64,000 nucleotides of DNA from Holothuria scabra (lineage: Eukaryota; Echinodermata; Holothuroidea; Aspidochirotida; Holothuriidae), in NCBI GenBank assembly GCA_037179385.1, contig CM074187.1:16121450-16185449 (forward strand), written 5' to 3'. Positions within the stretch are counted from its first letter, which is position 1. Each line of letters opens with the position of its first letter. The position numbers were made by a program, and so were the translations under genes. Shown here in pieces: positions 35,201 through 50,200 of the stretch. The notes under the pieces are model-generated. The model had not been told where the DNA came from. It ran no database searches and worked only from the letters and a program-made list of their open reading frames with translations.

Positions 35201-38200
35201 AAGCCCTTTGAACTAACCTTTTCCTTCCATATCCATGACAAGATGGGTCTTGTCACTCTCCTCGAAGCACGAACCGACATCAAAATGATTATAATTCACC
35301 AGAACGTCGTTGAAATGGAACAGGTGAGATATCGCCTCAATCTTAGTCTGGTAGGTTGATGTCTGTGTTAATATGAATACGAAAATCGACTCCTATATGA
35401 TCTCCAACAATTAATATAAAATTTTATGGGTTTTTATTACATTGAAACAACAACAGGACAAGAAGCCATGATCTTTTGCTACCGAAAAGGGACAACATGA
35501 AGTGTCAAAATAACAGAGTTCGTATGGACCTACAACATATGCTTACCTGGTGCGTACATCTTCCAAGGAAGTAACAAAGCTAGTTTTGCCTGAGGAAGCT
35601 TTTATGACCCGAGGAAACTGTCCAATTTTTCCAATAATGTTCCACATAAAAAATTCTCATCCCGAACCTTGGGGTAGCGCATCCTTGATGCGACTCGGGT
35701 GCAATCTTATGTATTGGGGCTTTCATGTCCAATGCTTGGGTCAAATCCTTGAACAAGCGCTCATTTTGGACAACACTGAAACCTCACTTTTCATCCGATA
35801 TTAAAGGAATATTTTAATCCATTCTTTTCTAGCCCTACATCAGTATATGCCTACATGAGATAGACAACCGAAGTTTACACGCGTAAGGCAAATATAGTTC
35901 TCCCTACAGATATAGGCCTACCGTTCTCATCAAGACAGAAGTCACGATTCCAATTTTTTGTGGAACTACATAAAGGCCTTCATCAGCAACGATTCAGTCT
36001 AGTTAAAAACAAGGGCCGGACTCAGGGACAAAAAGTTTGGGAGTTACCATAATATTTTCGCTATATAATGCAAGAACCCACAGGGTATATTTATTGTGAG
36101 ATAACGACGAGCGCCATCAGTTCAATTTCGATGTCTACCAGTTGCTGATTTTTAACATCTCAATAATGTAAATGGGTCTGAGGGCCGTGAGGTTGGTCAT
36201 GTATAGACCTATTTCCAAATAGCAATTTCAAAGGATTGTGGATAAATTGAATAAAGTTTTGATGTGTGTCGTCATTGTCAATGGCATTTTACTGTGGTGA
36301 AAATTGACGCACACCCAAAACTCTATCCCACAAGTCATTGTAATTGCTATTTGGAAATAGGTCTATTGTCCTTCAGTGAATGCCATAGCTTCTTCGAGAA
36401 GCAGTTGCCAGAGGTTTGGGACGACTTTAGAAAAAGAAAGTACTTTTCATCAGCTAAAATGAAGTATTTTTATAGTAATACGCCATTCTGCCAATCAAAC
36501 GCCGAACAAAACTGAACCTCTGGACAAATAGTCTACATTAAAAAGACGAATTCATGCTGAGGGGGATAATGCTGGCAAAAGTCACTGATACTCCTAGAAT
36601 TCTTCAGAACTCTAACTATTGTGCTTTACTTCAGAGTCCCATGCCGTATATAGGACCTACTTATTCACCATTTCAGAGTAATGCAGTCAACGCATTGGCT
36701 TTATAAAACAGCTTCACACCACCATAAGGTCCCGGCCCCCTTCAAACGGTGCATGATAAAGGTCAGAAAGTACATATTTTTCACCACCTAGAAGGAAAAG
36801 TTTTTCACAGTAAAACGCCAATCAAGAATATATTATGACAAAGACCCGAGGATAAGGATTTATTTCAATTTATTTACCTTTATGTCCATTCTAAGCCGTG
36901 ACATTACTGGTATGTGAGTAACACCATGATGAGCACTTGCTTCAGCCGTCCAATTTCCCTGCAGATTAAAATATTTTAGTGTCAAGAAATTGTGGAAAAG
37001 TGCAAAGGAATTGACTTAAGAGCATAAAATTTTATAAAAATACGCCCCTTGTTTATTTTCATAGTATGCTGTGTGTTGAATGGAGACGTGCATGAAGGAC
37101 CTTAGAAAATATTAATAATGTTAGGATCTATGAACCAAAATGTGTCATTTACTTTGAAAATTACTAAAGGATCGTAATGAAAAATGTTTTTAGAAACGCG
37201 ATCAGCTTCCTTTAGCTTTTGCTATCACTTTTCGATTCTCTATTTTAAAACAAAGATGGCAACTTATGTCAGCCTCTTCACAGCATTTTTGCTTTAGTGT
37301 TTTCATTTAATTTTTAGTTTTTAAATGGATTCTTGATATATGATTCTATAAATTGAACATACACTTTGAACAGGCACGTGTCGCTTTTACATACAATCAG
37401 ATCGTATGCGTAAAGGACGGGGACAGCCTCACCCATTCCCTCCAGATCTAAAATTCGGGCAGGAATTTGAAAAGAATCGAACAAGAACTTGAAAATGCCG
37501 GCAGCCACTTGATATTGTAGTAAAAGAAAATGCCCAAAATGGTAAAATATTCGGACGAAATGTTGAAAAGGTGCTAGGACGTTTTTAAATTCCAAATTAA
37601 TTACACGGACAGACGGGAAGGTGTTCAGGTGCAGTGCGCAATAGTTTTTCCTCTATCCTGCCCCACGAGCCGAATGCCGGCAACGGTAATGAAAATTGGA
37701 TTTCTTTGTCACCAGCATAATGATACAGACTAAGAAGACTTCCAATAAATGTGCCTGAAAATTTATTAAAACCCACCTCGAAAGGGATAATTTTCAAAAG
37801 GTGTTAGAAGTAAAGTCATCTCCTGAGTTTCATCTATTCCATAATTTTATTTTTTCTATTTTCTGATCACTTAGCAAGTTGCAGAATTCTTACATAATTG
37901 CAAACAAAAACTTAAAAAACAATTGTTCAGATTCTTCTTATAAGCCTGGGCAATTCCATTTCGATCTGAGAGGTCAGACCGATATTACCAAATTTCTTTA
38001 CTCTCCGCGCCAACTAATTTTGGCTGTCCGCTCAGTCTTCAAGGCAGAATTACATTTTCCGGGCAAAATATAATCCTTAATAACTTTCTGATCACTTTGC
38101 ATTTTGCTAAATTAGTCTGAAGACATTCTATTGCAAACTAAAGCTCAAAATAGCGACTGCTTATTATGTACTTATAACCCTGGGAATGCCATTTCTGGCC

Positions 38201-41200
38201 ATCTGAGCATAGAGCTGTTATTAAACAACAGTTCCCTGATCTGAAGGGCCAAATTTTCCAACTTTTCTGTACAATCCGGGCCAACAAATGGTGTCGCTCC
38301 ACCTAGAAATAAATTTAGTTGGAAGTGATATTTTGACAAGCAAACTCAAAATCGCGACTGCTTAGGTCCTCTTCATAAACCCTGAAAATACCATTTTCAA
38401 CTGTCTGAGGGATCCGGTTTTTCAACATTTCTCCACCCTCAGGGCCAACTGATGGTGACGCTCCGATTAGATAGTCTTTCGAGCGGAATTACGGTGCCTT
38501 CTTCGGACTCAAAAGCTTCCCCCCCCCCCCCGCAGCTGAAATGCTCCCATACGCATATAAATCTGAGGACCTCATATTTTCTATTGTATGTTCTTTCTTA
38601 ACCCTAGCCTTTTAACAATAGAATCTTATTGTTTAAACTTTTAAGGATTCAAGAATAAAGTCTTCAGTCCGAATCCAAAACAAGTACACATTAAAAACAT
38701 TGTTTATTTTTATGTATGACGTAATGTTGACAAAATTGACAGAGTGTGAAATATCATAATGATGGTCAGTCACTTACCCGACTAAAGAAGTATTCCCAGG
38801 TGGTATTGACTTCATTTCCCGGTACATCTACTAGGTATGATGGGTAATCCTGACGGAAGGCAATCCAGCCTTCGGTTTTTATCCCACGAATGTTTTCCTA
38901 TATGCATACAAAGTTACAAAATAATCTAAAACGCAAGAATGGTTACTGTTAGTAAAATTGAACTTCACACACTGCGTTCGTTTAAGGAATGATTATAAAC
39001 ATTATGTTGTTTTCACTGGTAGAGTGTAATACTAACAAACGACTTTCAAAAATTCGGTTCATTCCGCAAGTGGTTAGTAACTATATACGCTGAGTCCCCA
39101 TAATAAAGAAGAATATTTTAAACTTCTAAATTCCAGGATGAAAATTGAGATGAAGGCAGTTTCAAGTTATGTTAGTAATAAAGTGAGGAGAAACAGGGAT
39201 TGGGTTGGATAGACCTATAACCAATGTACTTTTTGACGGGGCGAGTTGTCAACACACTTCACCATTCCCAGTTTTCAGCTTCACTTTCACTTCCGAAAAA
39301 ATGTATCATTCACAATAAGTAATTCACAAGGATGCATTGCACACAAAAGACGTTACACAGCAAGCCAAGACATTTGCTCAGAAGACACAGACAGAAGAAC
39401 ATGCTTGGAAATTTATGAGTCTACCATGGTCCATCAGCTGAAACCATTGAACGTGGACTTCAGTATGTGTCAGCTGACATGCTTAATGTTTGGTCTTACG
39501 ATAAGAGCATCCGCCTCTCACACGGAAGGTCCGGGTTCTATTCCCAGGTCGAGTCATACCAACGACTCTAAAATGGAACCTACTGTCGTTGTGCGTGATG
39601 CTCCGAATAAGCAATGAAGTAGGGATAACAAGCCAGTCAACCACAACTGGGAAAAGGGCCGTGGCCGGCTCGACTTGAACCAATAGGTTGGAAACTGGGC
39701 CGTAAAACTCTATCTAATGCTTAGTGGGAATGCATGCAGTGCCCAGTTTGTCCCGTGAGTTAGCTATATAAATATGTATCTGGGTATTGATAGACTGTCG
39801 CAGCTGGTTGAAGCACCGGTCGCTCCTCCGGACAGGGAATCGCAGCTGAGAGCAATTAAAAGAAAGAAAAATTTTAGACAGACAGGCAAAAGAACAGACC
39901 GACGGAGAAACAGACCAACAGATAGACAGACAGACAAACAAACAGACAGGCATCTAGGCAGACAGGCAGACATGTTCAAACTGGTCAATAAGATTTAATG
40001 ACGCAGATGACTCTATTTTGAAGCAACCAACAGTTTGTTCATCTTTAGTCAATACTTAAACTGATTAGGGTAGTCTTTTACCTCCCCTGGTCGACTGATT
40101 TGATCCTTGGGTTTTACCTTGGAATCAATACTTGTAACAGGTAGCAGTTCCATGGGTTTGGGCAATTCATAAGTCGTTTGTTTTTAAGCCACGCGCAACT
40201 GTCTCCTAGACAAACGACTAAGGGTGACAATCGCGTCTCATTGCCTTAAAAATTATATCGACCTATAGTGCGAAATAACTCCGTCCACGAAAACACTTCA
40301 AAGAATAAATCCCTGCACTTCATACCAAACCTTCCACCTTTGCTTTAATAAATTGAATTGATTCTTTGGGTGACGTCAGAGCCAATTAATCGATCAAATA
40401 TATGATTCAAAAGCAGTAACACGGATAGCTACCGCCATGATCGATCCCTTGATAGCATTAAACCTTCGGTCACCTTGTTTACTTGTTTCTTTTTATTCTC
40501 TCCTCCTGTAGTTCTTGAGGGCAATCTTGCAACAAAGATTTCAAACATTTCTTATCAGACCGAGTTCCAAATTGAAATAATAATCTTTTGAAATAGAAAT
40601 TTTGCGACTGAAGTTAAATTATTGGTAATTGTGTATGCTTCATCAAACGCTAGCGACAAAGTAAAATATTTTAGAATGTCGCAGAGAAAGTATTCTATTT
40701 CGTTTAAAGTTCCTTTTCATATAGAATTTCAATCGTCCCATGCCTCTCGAACTATAGGGCCTAGTCAAAGTATAAGGATTTCAATCAAAGGGTCAGGTGG
40801 ACCCAAAGAGTTGGAGCCGCGCCTGTTACTGTCACAGCTGGAGTTTATCATCAAGGAAAGTAACTTCATCGGGTAGCAGCACCGGTTTGTGGCCCGGGTG
40901 TTATGGTTGCTTTTCGCATTTCGCCATCTAATGGGGGGGGAGGGGGGGGATTTTTCAAAAGGTAGGAAAGGGAAAATGCATTCACCAAGGATTGAATAAG
41001 ACCAGTGGTCTAGTACGTTTCATGAATTAATTTTGAAAACCCCGTGCCAATATTTTCTCACTAAATTGTGCTATTTGTGCCATTTACTAGAGAATCCTTG
41101 GAACACCTTGAATATGTATTATTTAACCCCAGAATTATCATGAAAGATATTTAAAAGAGAAATAAGAAATTTGTGAGGGTAATCTGTTGCTTCAAAATAC

Positions 41201-44200
41201 GACTGCGGTACGGGGATAGTAGTCACTGCTTATACCCAGTGGCGTAGCCATGGGGGTGCGCCACTGGGGGATGGGTCCCAGTGCCCCAAATTTTAAGTCA
41301 GTCCTCCAAAAAAGAAAAATTTGGTTAACTGTCTAAATATTGCTGACTGACCTTGGGTTTATTTTGATCACTACCAGATAACCTGAAAGAAACGTTACCT
41401 CTCCTTGCCAGACCCAGTACGCTTCACTGAGGAACAGAAGAGACGATGATGACCTCAAAGACACGTGACCGTCTTGCGTGACGTCTGCCTCAAAGGTAAA
41501 TTTTGATATGTTTGAAATTGTGCACTCGTCTGTTATTCTGTCGATTTTAAAGCTCAGTCCTGAAAGATGGTGCAATAAATACATGATTCACAAGGGCGTA
41601 ACCGGGATTTCGTCTTAGGGGGCAGAGAAAATGATGGCTAATCGTTATCCTGGGGGTCTAAGTATAAGTAAGATTGGGATGAAAACGAAAAATTGAGTTT
41701 TTTTTAAATGATTTTCTTACTTAGACTTCATTTGGCTCAAGTTGTTGTATTATTCCCTTGACTTAAGCATCCTAATCTCTTAAGATATAAAAACATAATT
41801 TCACAAACCACATTCATTTGAACTATAATGATATGTAGAATAGGTTACTCCATAGTACCGTCACCTACCGTAAGTAAGATATTTAAGAACTACTCCCTAT
41901 TCAAATGAAATACAAAGTTATAATATTTACCTAAATTATAGTCATGTACTTCTCTGATGGGATCTTGAGGGGCACCTTTTGGTCCCCATGGTTGGTATTC
42001 GTAGGCCATCATGTTTGCTGGATAATTGTAAAACTCCTGTCATAAATTTAAATAGGTCATATGATTGCTATAAGTGATGATAAAAGCATTTTATGTTGCA
42101 AAGTAAGTACCTCAAATAGACATAAAAAATTCAAATAAATGAGGAAAGGGAAGATTGCAGAAGATAGATGGGAGACACATTACCTGCAATAATTCCGTTG
42201 GGATGAACGAGCCATTAATGCCTTCCTCTTTTCTCCTCGTGTTTATTCAACGTTTTTCCCGGAAACTGGGCCATAAAACCTAACCTAACCTAACCTAACC
42301 TAACCCAGTATTGTGGGTGTGAGAGTAATTCTGTATTTGTCCTTGGGAAATAAAGTAATTTGCAGTTCTTTAGAGGGTCAAATTTACCAGCACGAGAGAA
42401 AGAGAGGGCTGAGCTGAGATACGCATACGGAAATTTGTTCAAACAAAACGAGTTTTATTTAGTTTGGCATTCTTGTAACACAGAGAGTTAAGGTTTTGAA
42501 TTTTCATTCGATTAGCCGGGTAACACATAAGCGTATATTGAAGAGAACGGTTCCGCTTCTATCGATGCGATTGGGCAAAATGGGTTCAATATTCAGTTGT
42601 GATATTAGCCATTTCAAGTTAACTTGTTAAACACAAAAATTCGAATCTGCAATATAGTTCAATATACATACGATCATTACTTGAAACCCTTTTTTGCTGA
42701 GTATACCTGGTAAAAAGCAAATCTTCACACAGTCCATATTATGACCCGATTTGATATGATTTAAGGTAACGTTCGTTAACAACAAATGCAAGTTGATCAG
42801 TTTGAATGTGAATTTAGTTCATCGATGCGTGGACATTCAGTTACAATTATTGTGTAGGATACGTCGACATAGTTTGGAGAGTTTGTGACAAATCGGTCAA
42901 CCACAGTCATTTTAGCAACTCAAGTCATGACTCGGGTTACTGTATTATTTCAGTGGGAAAATTGGTGGTCAGGAAAGTTTGCAAGTTGTGACACAGTGAC
43001 TGTGACTCGAGTCTGACGTACTTGCCACTACGATGCCGTACAATAGTAAGACTACATTCAAGGGCCAAGGCGGTCGGAGAGAACACATGTTCAGTTGTTC
43101 TCCAACATTGGCGCATGCAGGGGGAATTAGGTTATTTGGCTCCCTCACCCCTCATGGATGCCATTTGCTTTTAAATCCTAAAAAACTTTATTAGTAACAC
43201 AAATTTTACTTCAAAAGGTATTAAACATAACACCAAATTGCGTGTCATGACACCAAAATTTTCAAACATATCAAAGGGTAGGAGGACACCCCTCCCCTCA
43301 GACCCCTCCGCCATGCCAGCGACCAGTCAGCAAACTGCTTGCCCCCCCCCCCCCCTCCTCCTGTTCAGGTAATCCTGCGTACGCCGAAATATTTGAGAGG
43401 TCGTCCATTGCAATTGACTTTTCACGAACAAATATTTTTAAAAATATAGGTTGTGTCCCCACCTCAGTATTGAGAACAAATCGCCTCCCTTCGTTAAACA
43501 CATTCGAGAAAATGAGAAGGAACACAGTCTAAGGCAATCAATGGTAGACATTGGTCCTACTATCCACGGGGTACGAAAAACTCTACCAGGCTATATGCCC
43601 GGCAAATGAACTTGTTATACAACTAGCCGGGCTTATGTAAATAAAACAAGGTCAAAGATGGGAAAATACGTAGGCTAATGATTTGATAAAAGATCTATTA
43701 CCAATATTTTTAAATAAATATATACAGACTTACATCGTTTGATTGAACAATGAGACACAATGACAATCTAAAGGTCAGCGACTGGAATAAGACTGCAGGA
43801 CCTGGGAAGGGTTAGCACATATGTTATATCTATACAACATACAACATCTTTCTCCAAGCACCCATTTATTGCCTATAACTTGGGGAGACCAAAGCAGTGT
43901 AAATCCGGTTTGGGGATTGGGGAAAAATTCTGACAGTCAGAAATCTAAGATCGTGTCCTGAACTGGACTCCTTTATAAGCACTCCATCCACAAAACATTA
44001 ACCCTGGTCCACGGGATTGGCGTCCCCGGGACACCATGTAGCACCTGGCTAGTCACATACTCTTGTAGACCTATACACCTGAAATCACTACCGTCATTTA
44101 GGTAAGACGTGTTGCGCGTTAAACCCGTCCACAATACGCGACTCGATGCGACGCAAGTCACTCGACGTCACATAATACGGACGGGGCTTTGTAGTCATTT

Positions 44201-47200
44201 TCACTCTAAGGAAGTGAATATTCAGTCTAAAATTAGGAGCCATCCATATTGAGTGCCTCAGTCACGTGTCACAATAGGTAAGTCACTGCCACTGTCGGGC
44301 AAAAATCAACTGTGTTCAGTGCAACAGTCACGCGTAGTGAGTTGTCAGCTGCCAGCGTACTACACTAGTGTTTGCCCATCCTACGTCATTGAAAGCACTC
44401 TAAAATGTCATCTTTTGGGATTTAGAGATTTGAAGGCTGTGCAATAAATCCTTTCTTCACACACTCAATACTGCAATGGGAGGTTCAAGATTACATGTAA
44501 ACAAAATTAAAAATATTAACCCTGATTGCCCCTCTAATGTCCGACTTCTCCAGACCGTCAGATTAGCCGAACATCTACACTCCTTTACCTTTACAATGTC
44601 AGTCCCTTCCTACACGTTACAAATTGTCTATTTTTAGTTCATTTTTTTTTTCTGATTATATTTTTGTAAGAATTTGACTTTTTGCGGCTTTAATGATTTT
44701 CACTTCATCGTATATTTTTAACAAAAATACAATCGCCTCACTTTGGATAATGATATAGAAGACTATAGTTTATGTTGTGAATGACTCTTGATAATCACTC
44801 AATATACAAATCTTGTTCTCTCGAAAGAGATACATACATGGCCCATGTTATCATTTAGTTTTGCAATCTTCATTTCAAAGACATTTGTAATATTAGTATT
44901 ATAGTCGTAGGCGGGGAGCTGGGGGCGAAAGTCCCCAGTGAAAAATAAAGCCGACGGAAGCATGCTTTCCCCCTTTTCATTGTTCCAAATCTCTAAAGGA
45001 GTAAAATTTCCGTCGCGCTTAGCGCGCCACAAAATGCAGTATAAAATGCATTAGTTCTAGCTCGTAAATCAGTTTTCAAACTTTTTCGAGCTCTGAAAAT
45101 GACAAAACGAATATTTACTACACGTGACACCACAGCGACAAGAAACACCGGCAGCTATATTACCATTTTCGTAACCTGTCCTTCATAGAATTGCAAACAT
45201 TGATCAACAAAAGCTATTGATTTTGAAATAATTTTTCAAAAAGGACAACAAAGTTTGAAAAACTTTTGAAATGTCGTATAGGTGTCAGTTCTTGGCCTTA
45301 TATAACATTATGTAGCAGCAACTATTCAGTCGTTGTGCAATCTAGCTTCTTCGGGAAGCACTATAGGCTATAGTTTGGTTTCTCCAAACGGCCCCTTGCC
45401 AGAGAGTCGGGAAGACTTTAGAAAAAGCAATCATTCTCAAATTTGCCACCAATATATGAAGGAAGTGCAAATTCTTCAGGTATCACCCATTTCTTTAAAT
45501 TTCCTCACAGGAAACCCAGAATCAAAGCCTATCTGCAATGTGAGCTACATATCTACATACATTTATTTACAAAGGGCAAACATTTCGGCGCGACGCGCCG
45601 CAATACATCCCTGATACAATGATGTTCACACTTGAAAGGAAAATCGGAAGACTTAGCTACTACCAACAAGCCCAAGACATGCCATTTCCGGCTGTCTTAA
45701 GGGTCGCGATTTTTCAAAGCTTTCTGTACGCCCACGTCAACTGAAGATACTCTTTCGAGTAACAATTCATATTCCAGGAAGGGAACCATTTGCCTACCGC
45801 ACTCAAATGCTCTCATACATGCCTCTCATCAGATAACTTTCAACCCTGTCAGTTGAGTAGTCTGTGTAGATGGATTCTTAAGTTATTGATGTGTCAAAAT
45901 GTTATCAATGTTCAATGTTGCAGAGCAGTGGCGTTGCTACAGGAGGCAGGGACGGATGTTCGATGGCTCGAAAAAGTAAATATTCGGAAATTTGCTATTT
46001 GAGACACCATTCTAGTACAGTATGGTTTTCCCAACTTTTCCTTTATAAAATTCTGAATTCTTCCAAATAAAAGCTCCATATTTCTATTATTTTTAAAAAG
46101 GAAAGATTTCCCGCGCTTGGCGCGCCTTAACTAGCAACCCTCAATGCAGTAAGTGGTCGCTCATAAAAACAGTCAGTGGAAAACTTTCCCGAGCCTCTAC
46201 AGTGCCGTTTCCCTAAAATTTTCTTTAATATAGGCTAGGCTTTTACTTTTTGTCTAAAAGGCAAAAAAGTTTCGGGAGCTTTTTGAATGTCGCCGAGAAG
46301 CCTAAATCCGCACTCCTAAGATAATATTTTGTAAAAACAACGATCTTCGGTGGACATGCTATCTCAGATGTATGCTAATAGGAAATGCAGATTCTTCGAT
46401 AGTCCCCCAAATATTCAAATTTCTTTACAGAAATCCCTGATTGTCATCTATTTTCTGCAACACAAGCTCCATATTTACAAGTGTTTAAAAGGATCCAAAT
46501 TTTCGGCTCACTCCGCGCGTCGCAAATTGCGTGCCTAATACAGTATAGTGTCCACACTTAAGAAAAGGTCAAGTTTTTTATTTAAAAAAATTTTCTTGCT
46601 CGTAGCAAAAGAGAACAGATTTAGCATCGAATGTACTTTTTTTAATGGGGTAGGGTGAGGTGTACGGTCCAAAATTCCCCCCCCCCCCATACACACACTT
46701 TAATATTGTTTCCTACACCACTGATTAGTGTGTCCTGGGGGTTTAATTTTAAGTTTAAACTGACGGTGACTTTGAAAACCTTCAGTATCAATTACCAAAC
46801 CGCAAATTATCTGATGACCAAATAATAGATAATTAATTTAGAGTTAAGCAAATAAATGTCAATATTGCGCAACATTCTACATCATTATTTTTGCATAAAC
46901 AAACTATGAAAAGGTAGGCTATATCTTGATAACCGTAAAAGATACTGACAGTTTTTTGCTTATGAAAGCTTACTTCTTAACTTTTAAGGAAAGTCAAGGC
47001 ATTTTGCTGATATGTTACATTACCGTCCTGTAAATGACTAGCTGACCATGAGTAAGTTTAACCCAATTGGTGTCGAACACATAGTTTACCAGTTTCTATC
47101 AAAATGTTTGCCAAAGTTTTCAAAGTGTTTACTGTGAATCATGTTTTCTCAGTCCTCATCTCTCCTAAGTTCACAAACTGGCAATCCAGCGAGGTATTCT

Positions 47201-50200
47201 CCACACCGGTCGGCACGGCCGGGCCCGACCAGACTGACACTGATAATTGCCTACGGGCACGGAGCTGAACTTGCTCCCGAAGGGCAAAAAATTGATCAAC
47301 TTGAGAGCTAAGCAATAAAAACTCACAATGTGAACAAATGGGACTGTGCACACTTTGAAACACTTTGAGTATACACTTTGAGCATGAACAAAATCTTCGC
47401 ATCACCATGTGAGTCTGATTTTAATCAAGTCATGCTTTGAATCTCCTCTCGAGTATGCGGTTGTCTACTCAAACCGTGATCTAAAATATTTTGAGTGTTA
47501 TTATAGTAATAACTTCCTGGTACAGTTAGGTTAGGATCTTTCAAGATTCATCAACTATATATTTCCTCAGAATTTTGAAGTTATTATGCATGCAAGAATT
47601 CAACTGCATTAGTTCCCCCCCCCCCCCTCCTGAAAGAAATATGACCGCTTTAATGCCATAGGCGCGGTTTCACACAACTCTTTCTTCCTCAAATACAACT
47701 GTGACGCATAAGAGGGGATCGTTTCACATGAATAAGAATGCAAGATGTGTCTTACTTACCCTAAAGTTATAGGTTCTACCATAATCCGGGTAATTGGTTT
47801 CAACATTCACACTGAATGCGTCCGGAAATGTTGTCATAATTTCCTTGTCAGTAATACGGCCGTCACAAACGACCCCTATAGGTGGCTGAGATGAGAAAAA
47901 ATTAAAACATCGTTTCAGTGTCCCTATTGACTTTTCACTTTGTTTCGAGTACTAAATGGAAAGCACGCAGAACCGTTATATAAAATTTCCCTTCCCAGGG
48001 AAATGTCACTTGGATGGAGACAGAACGGAAGTTTTAAGTTATGCTAATAGCTGAAGACCCACAAAATCGAATGCAGTTAGTAAGTTAGTTAGATGGAGTT
48101 TTATGGCCCAGTTTCCAATCTATTGGTTCAAGTCGAGCCGGCCACGGCCTTATCCAGTAGTGGATCACTATGGCTTGTATTCCCTACTCCATTGCTTATG
48201 CGGAGCATCACGCACAACGGCAGTAGTTCCATTTTTTAGTCTTTGGTATGACTCGACATGGGAATCGAACCTGGGCCTTCCGCGTCAGAGGCGGAAGCTC
48301 GATCGAATGAAGATAAGCTGTATGATCCACTCAAAGGTATTTACTCTCGTTTCTTGCAGCCCTGTTTCAATATCATTCCCGGAACACCTAATCCTTGGAT
48401 AAATGACTCATTCAGAGCAATACTTTGATAAGTATGTCTAAACAGTTTTAGAGCACACCTAATAAAAGTTGAAACGACTGTTTAACTGAAATAAATAAAT
48501 TCAATTGATCTCTCCCTTAACCGGCGCGATATGCACATAAGCTGTAGTTTAAAAAGTCTAATTTTTAACAGCAAGATTAGAAGTTTCCTCAAGTGTCCAG
48601 AAATAGCCAGATGTAAATTTTTGCTCAGATTTCGACATACAACGCAGCCTACGCAGGTGATATTTTTCTTACGCGTCTACGGGCTAAGAAAGACCGAATT
48701 TTACTTTTATTTTCCTGACGACTTGCAATGAGATGGCAGTGGTGACAATCTGTCGGTCCTACTCAAACCGTAGCAGATAACGATTGTCTTTTGTGTCTTG
48801 GTCTTAGTAATCCCGTACAAGCATGGAAGTACTACCTCCGATGTAGAACTTCCATGGTACAAGCATAATAGAAATGCTAAGAACGATAACAAAACCGATA
48901 ACTGACTGTTTTCGACGGCGTTAACCTCATTTCAACGCGTTCTGCCTCCATCCAAATAACAGCTCCCTGCCCTTACCTTTGGTCCGATGGACAATGCCTA
49001 TCAGTGTTCAGCCTCTTGTGAGTTACATTTACAACCAGAGGCAAGTTGCATAAACACCCTTAAAGGCCCAGTCCTCTCACCCCAAACAGTACCAATTCTC
49101 CTAACCTTCTTACTTAAACTCCTCCCACAATCGTCTGAAATTCATCCTCATCCAGATAAAATCTCAGTTTATTGCTTCAAGGTGAGTATAGAAAAACTCA
49201 ATTTATGTAATCAAGACACTCTCAGTACCGTTCATGCTGTGTACTACAAGCTTTGGTTCTCTGGTTTGTTTGCATTATCTGTCAATCAAAGAGCTGAGCC
49301 AATTGAGAATTTCGGTACCCCCGTACCAAAATTGTTGTTTGGGGTTTAGAGGTTTGGCCCTTTAAACTGACCAAAAGAAGGGGAAGTGAGGTATGTTTGC
49401 ATCCACTAGTTCCAGGGTAAAATTGTATCTTCAAGTAACCAGTGACATTGAGTTGGTATTTATAATTTGATGATCGCATTAAAGGGTCACTATGACAATG
49501 CTAATAATTAGCGTAATGAGTCAAGTTTCATATCCAAGAGTTATAGAAAAAGTTTAAAGTTTGTATTTTCTTGTGTCTTGGCTTGAAACGGTTTTGCGCA
49601 TAATTTGAAAAAGTGTCTGGTTACGAATTTTTGAAAACCGAATTAAACCTTCAAGTACGCACTTAGAAAACAGTTATTTACAGGCAGGAAATGGGGTTTG
49701 TCTAAGTTTGAAAATTCATCACTGGTGTGAGAAGAAAACTTAACAGGTTTGGAAAAATTTGTTGAATTTCATGAACCAGCTGAAGGAGCCACTTTGATTC
49801 AGTTATGTCCACCTAAGCTTTAATCTTTACCCAGAGTTAATGGTCAAATCCTTATGGAACGCAACTAACATGTCAGAAAGGTAAGATGATCTATCCTGAA
49901 AATCTGTGTATAAACAATCTAAAATTAAAAGAGTTGACTTAGCCACTCTCTGAAACTGTGATTTAGTTCACTTCCCAAAGAGTAAAGTTCACTCTTTTAC
50001 GAGTGCTTCCAAGATGTCTCTTATTTTAAGAATGATCACTGTAGGCACTCTTTGCTCTTTTGGAGTTATCTCACTCTGATTGGTTAAAATCACACTTTAC
50101 ACTCTATTAGAAAGTGACTAAATTCACTCTTTTGATTTTAGAGTTTATATCTGGTTTATACCAACCCATGAAAGGCAAACATTCATTTTCCAACAAACTC

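Larger units (their letters stand above)
44800..47010 (+). mobile_element. TTAA family C copy 3 split by a 1.8 kb insertion
   Basis: The left half (44800-44905) contains CATTTCAAAGACATTTGTAA and TATTAGTATT. The right half resumes at about 46723 with ATTAGTGTGTCCTGGGGG and continues through CAATTACCAAACCGCAAATT and AACCGTAAAAGATACTGACA. The family C order is kept across the gap and ATTAGT is repeated at both edges. It lies in intron 5 of the membrane protein gene. Confidence 0.65.

Noticed and set aside
42277..42306. CCTAA repeats as an interstitial telomere
   Set aside because: The run directly follows the SINE 3' end, and other SINE copies have similar CTAA tails; only about five units are present.
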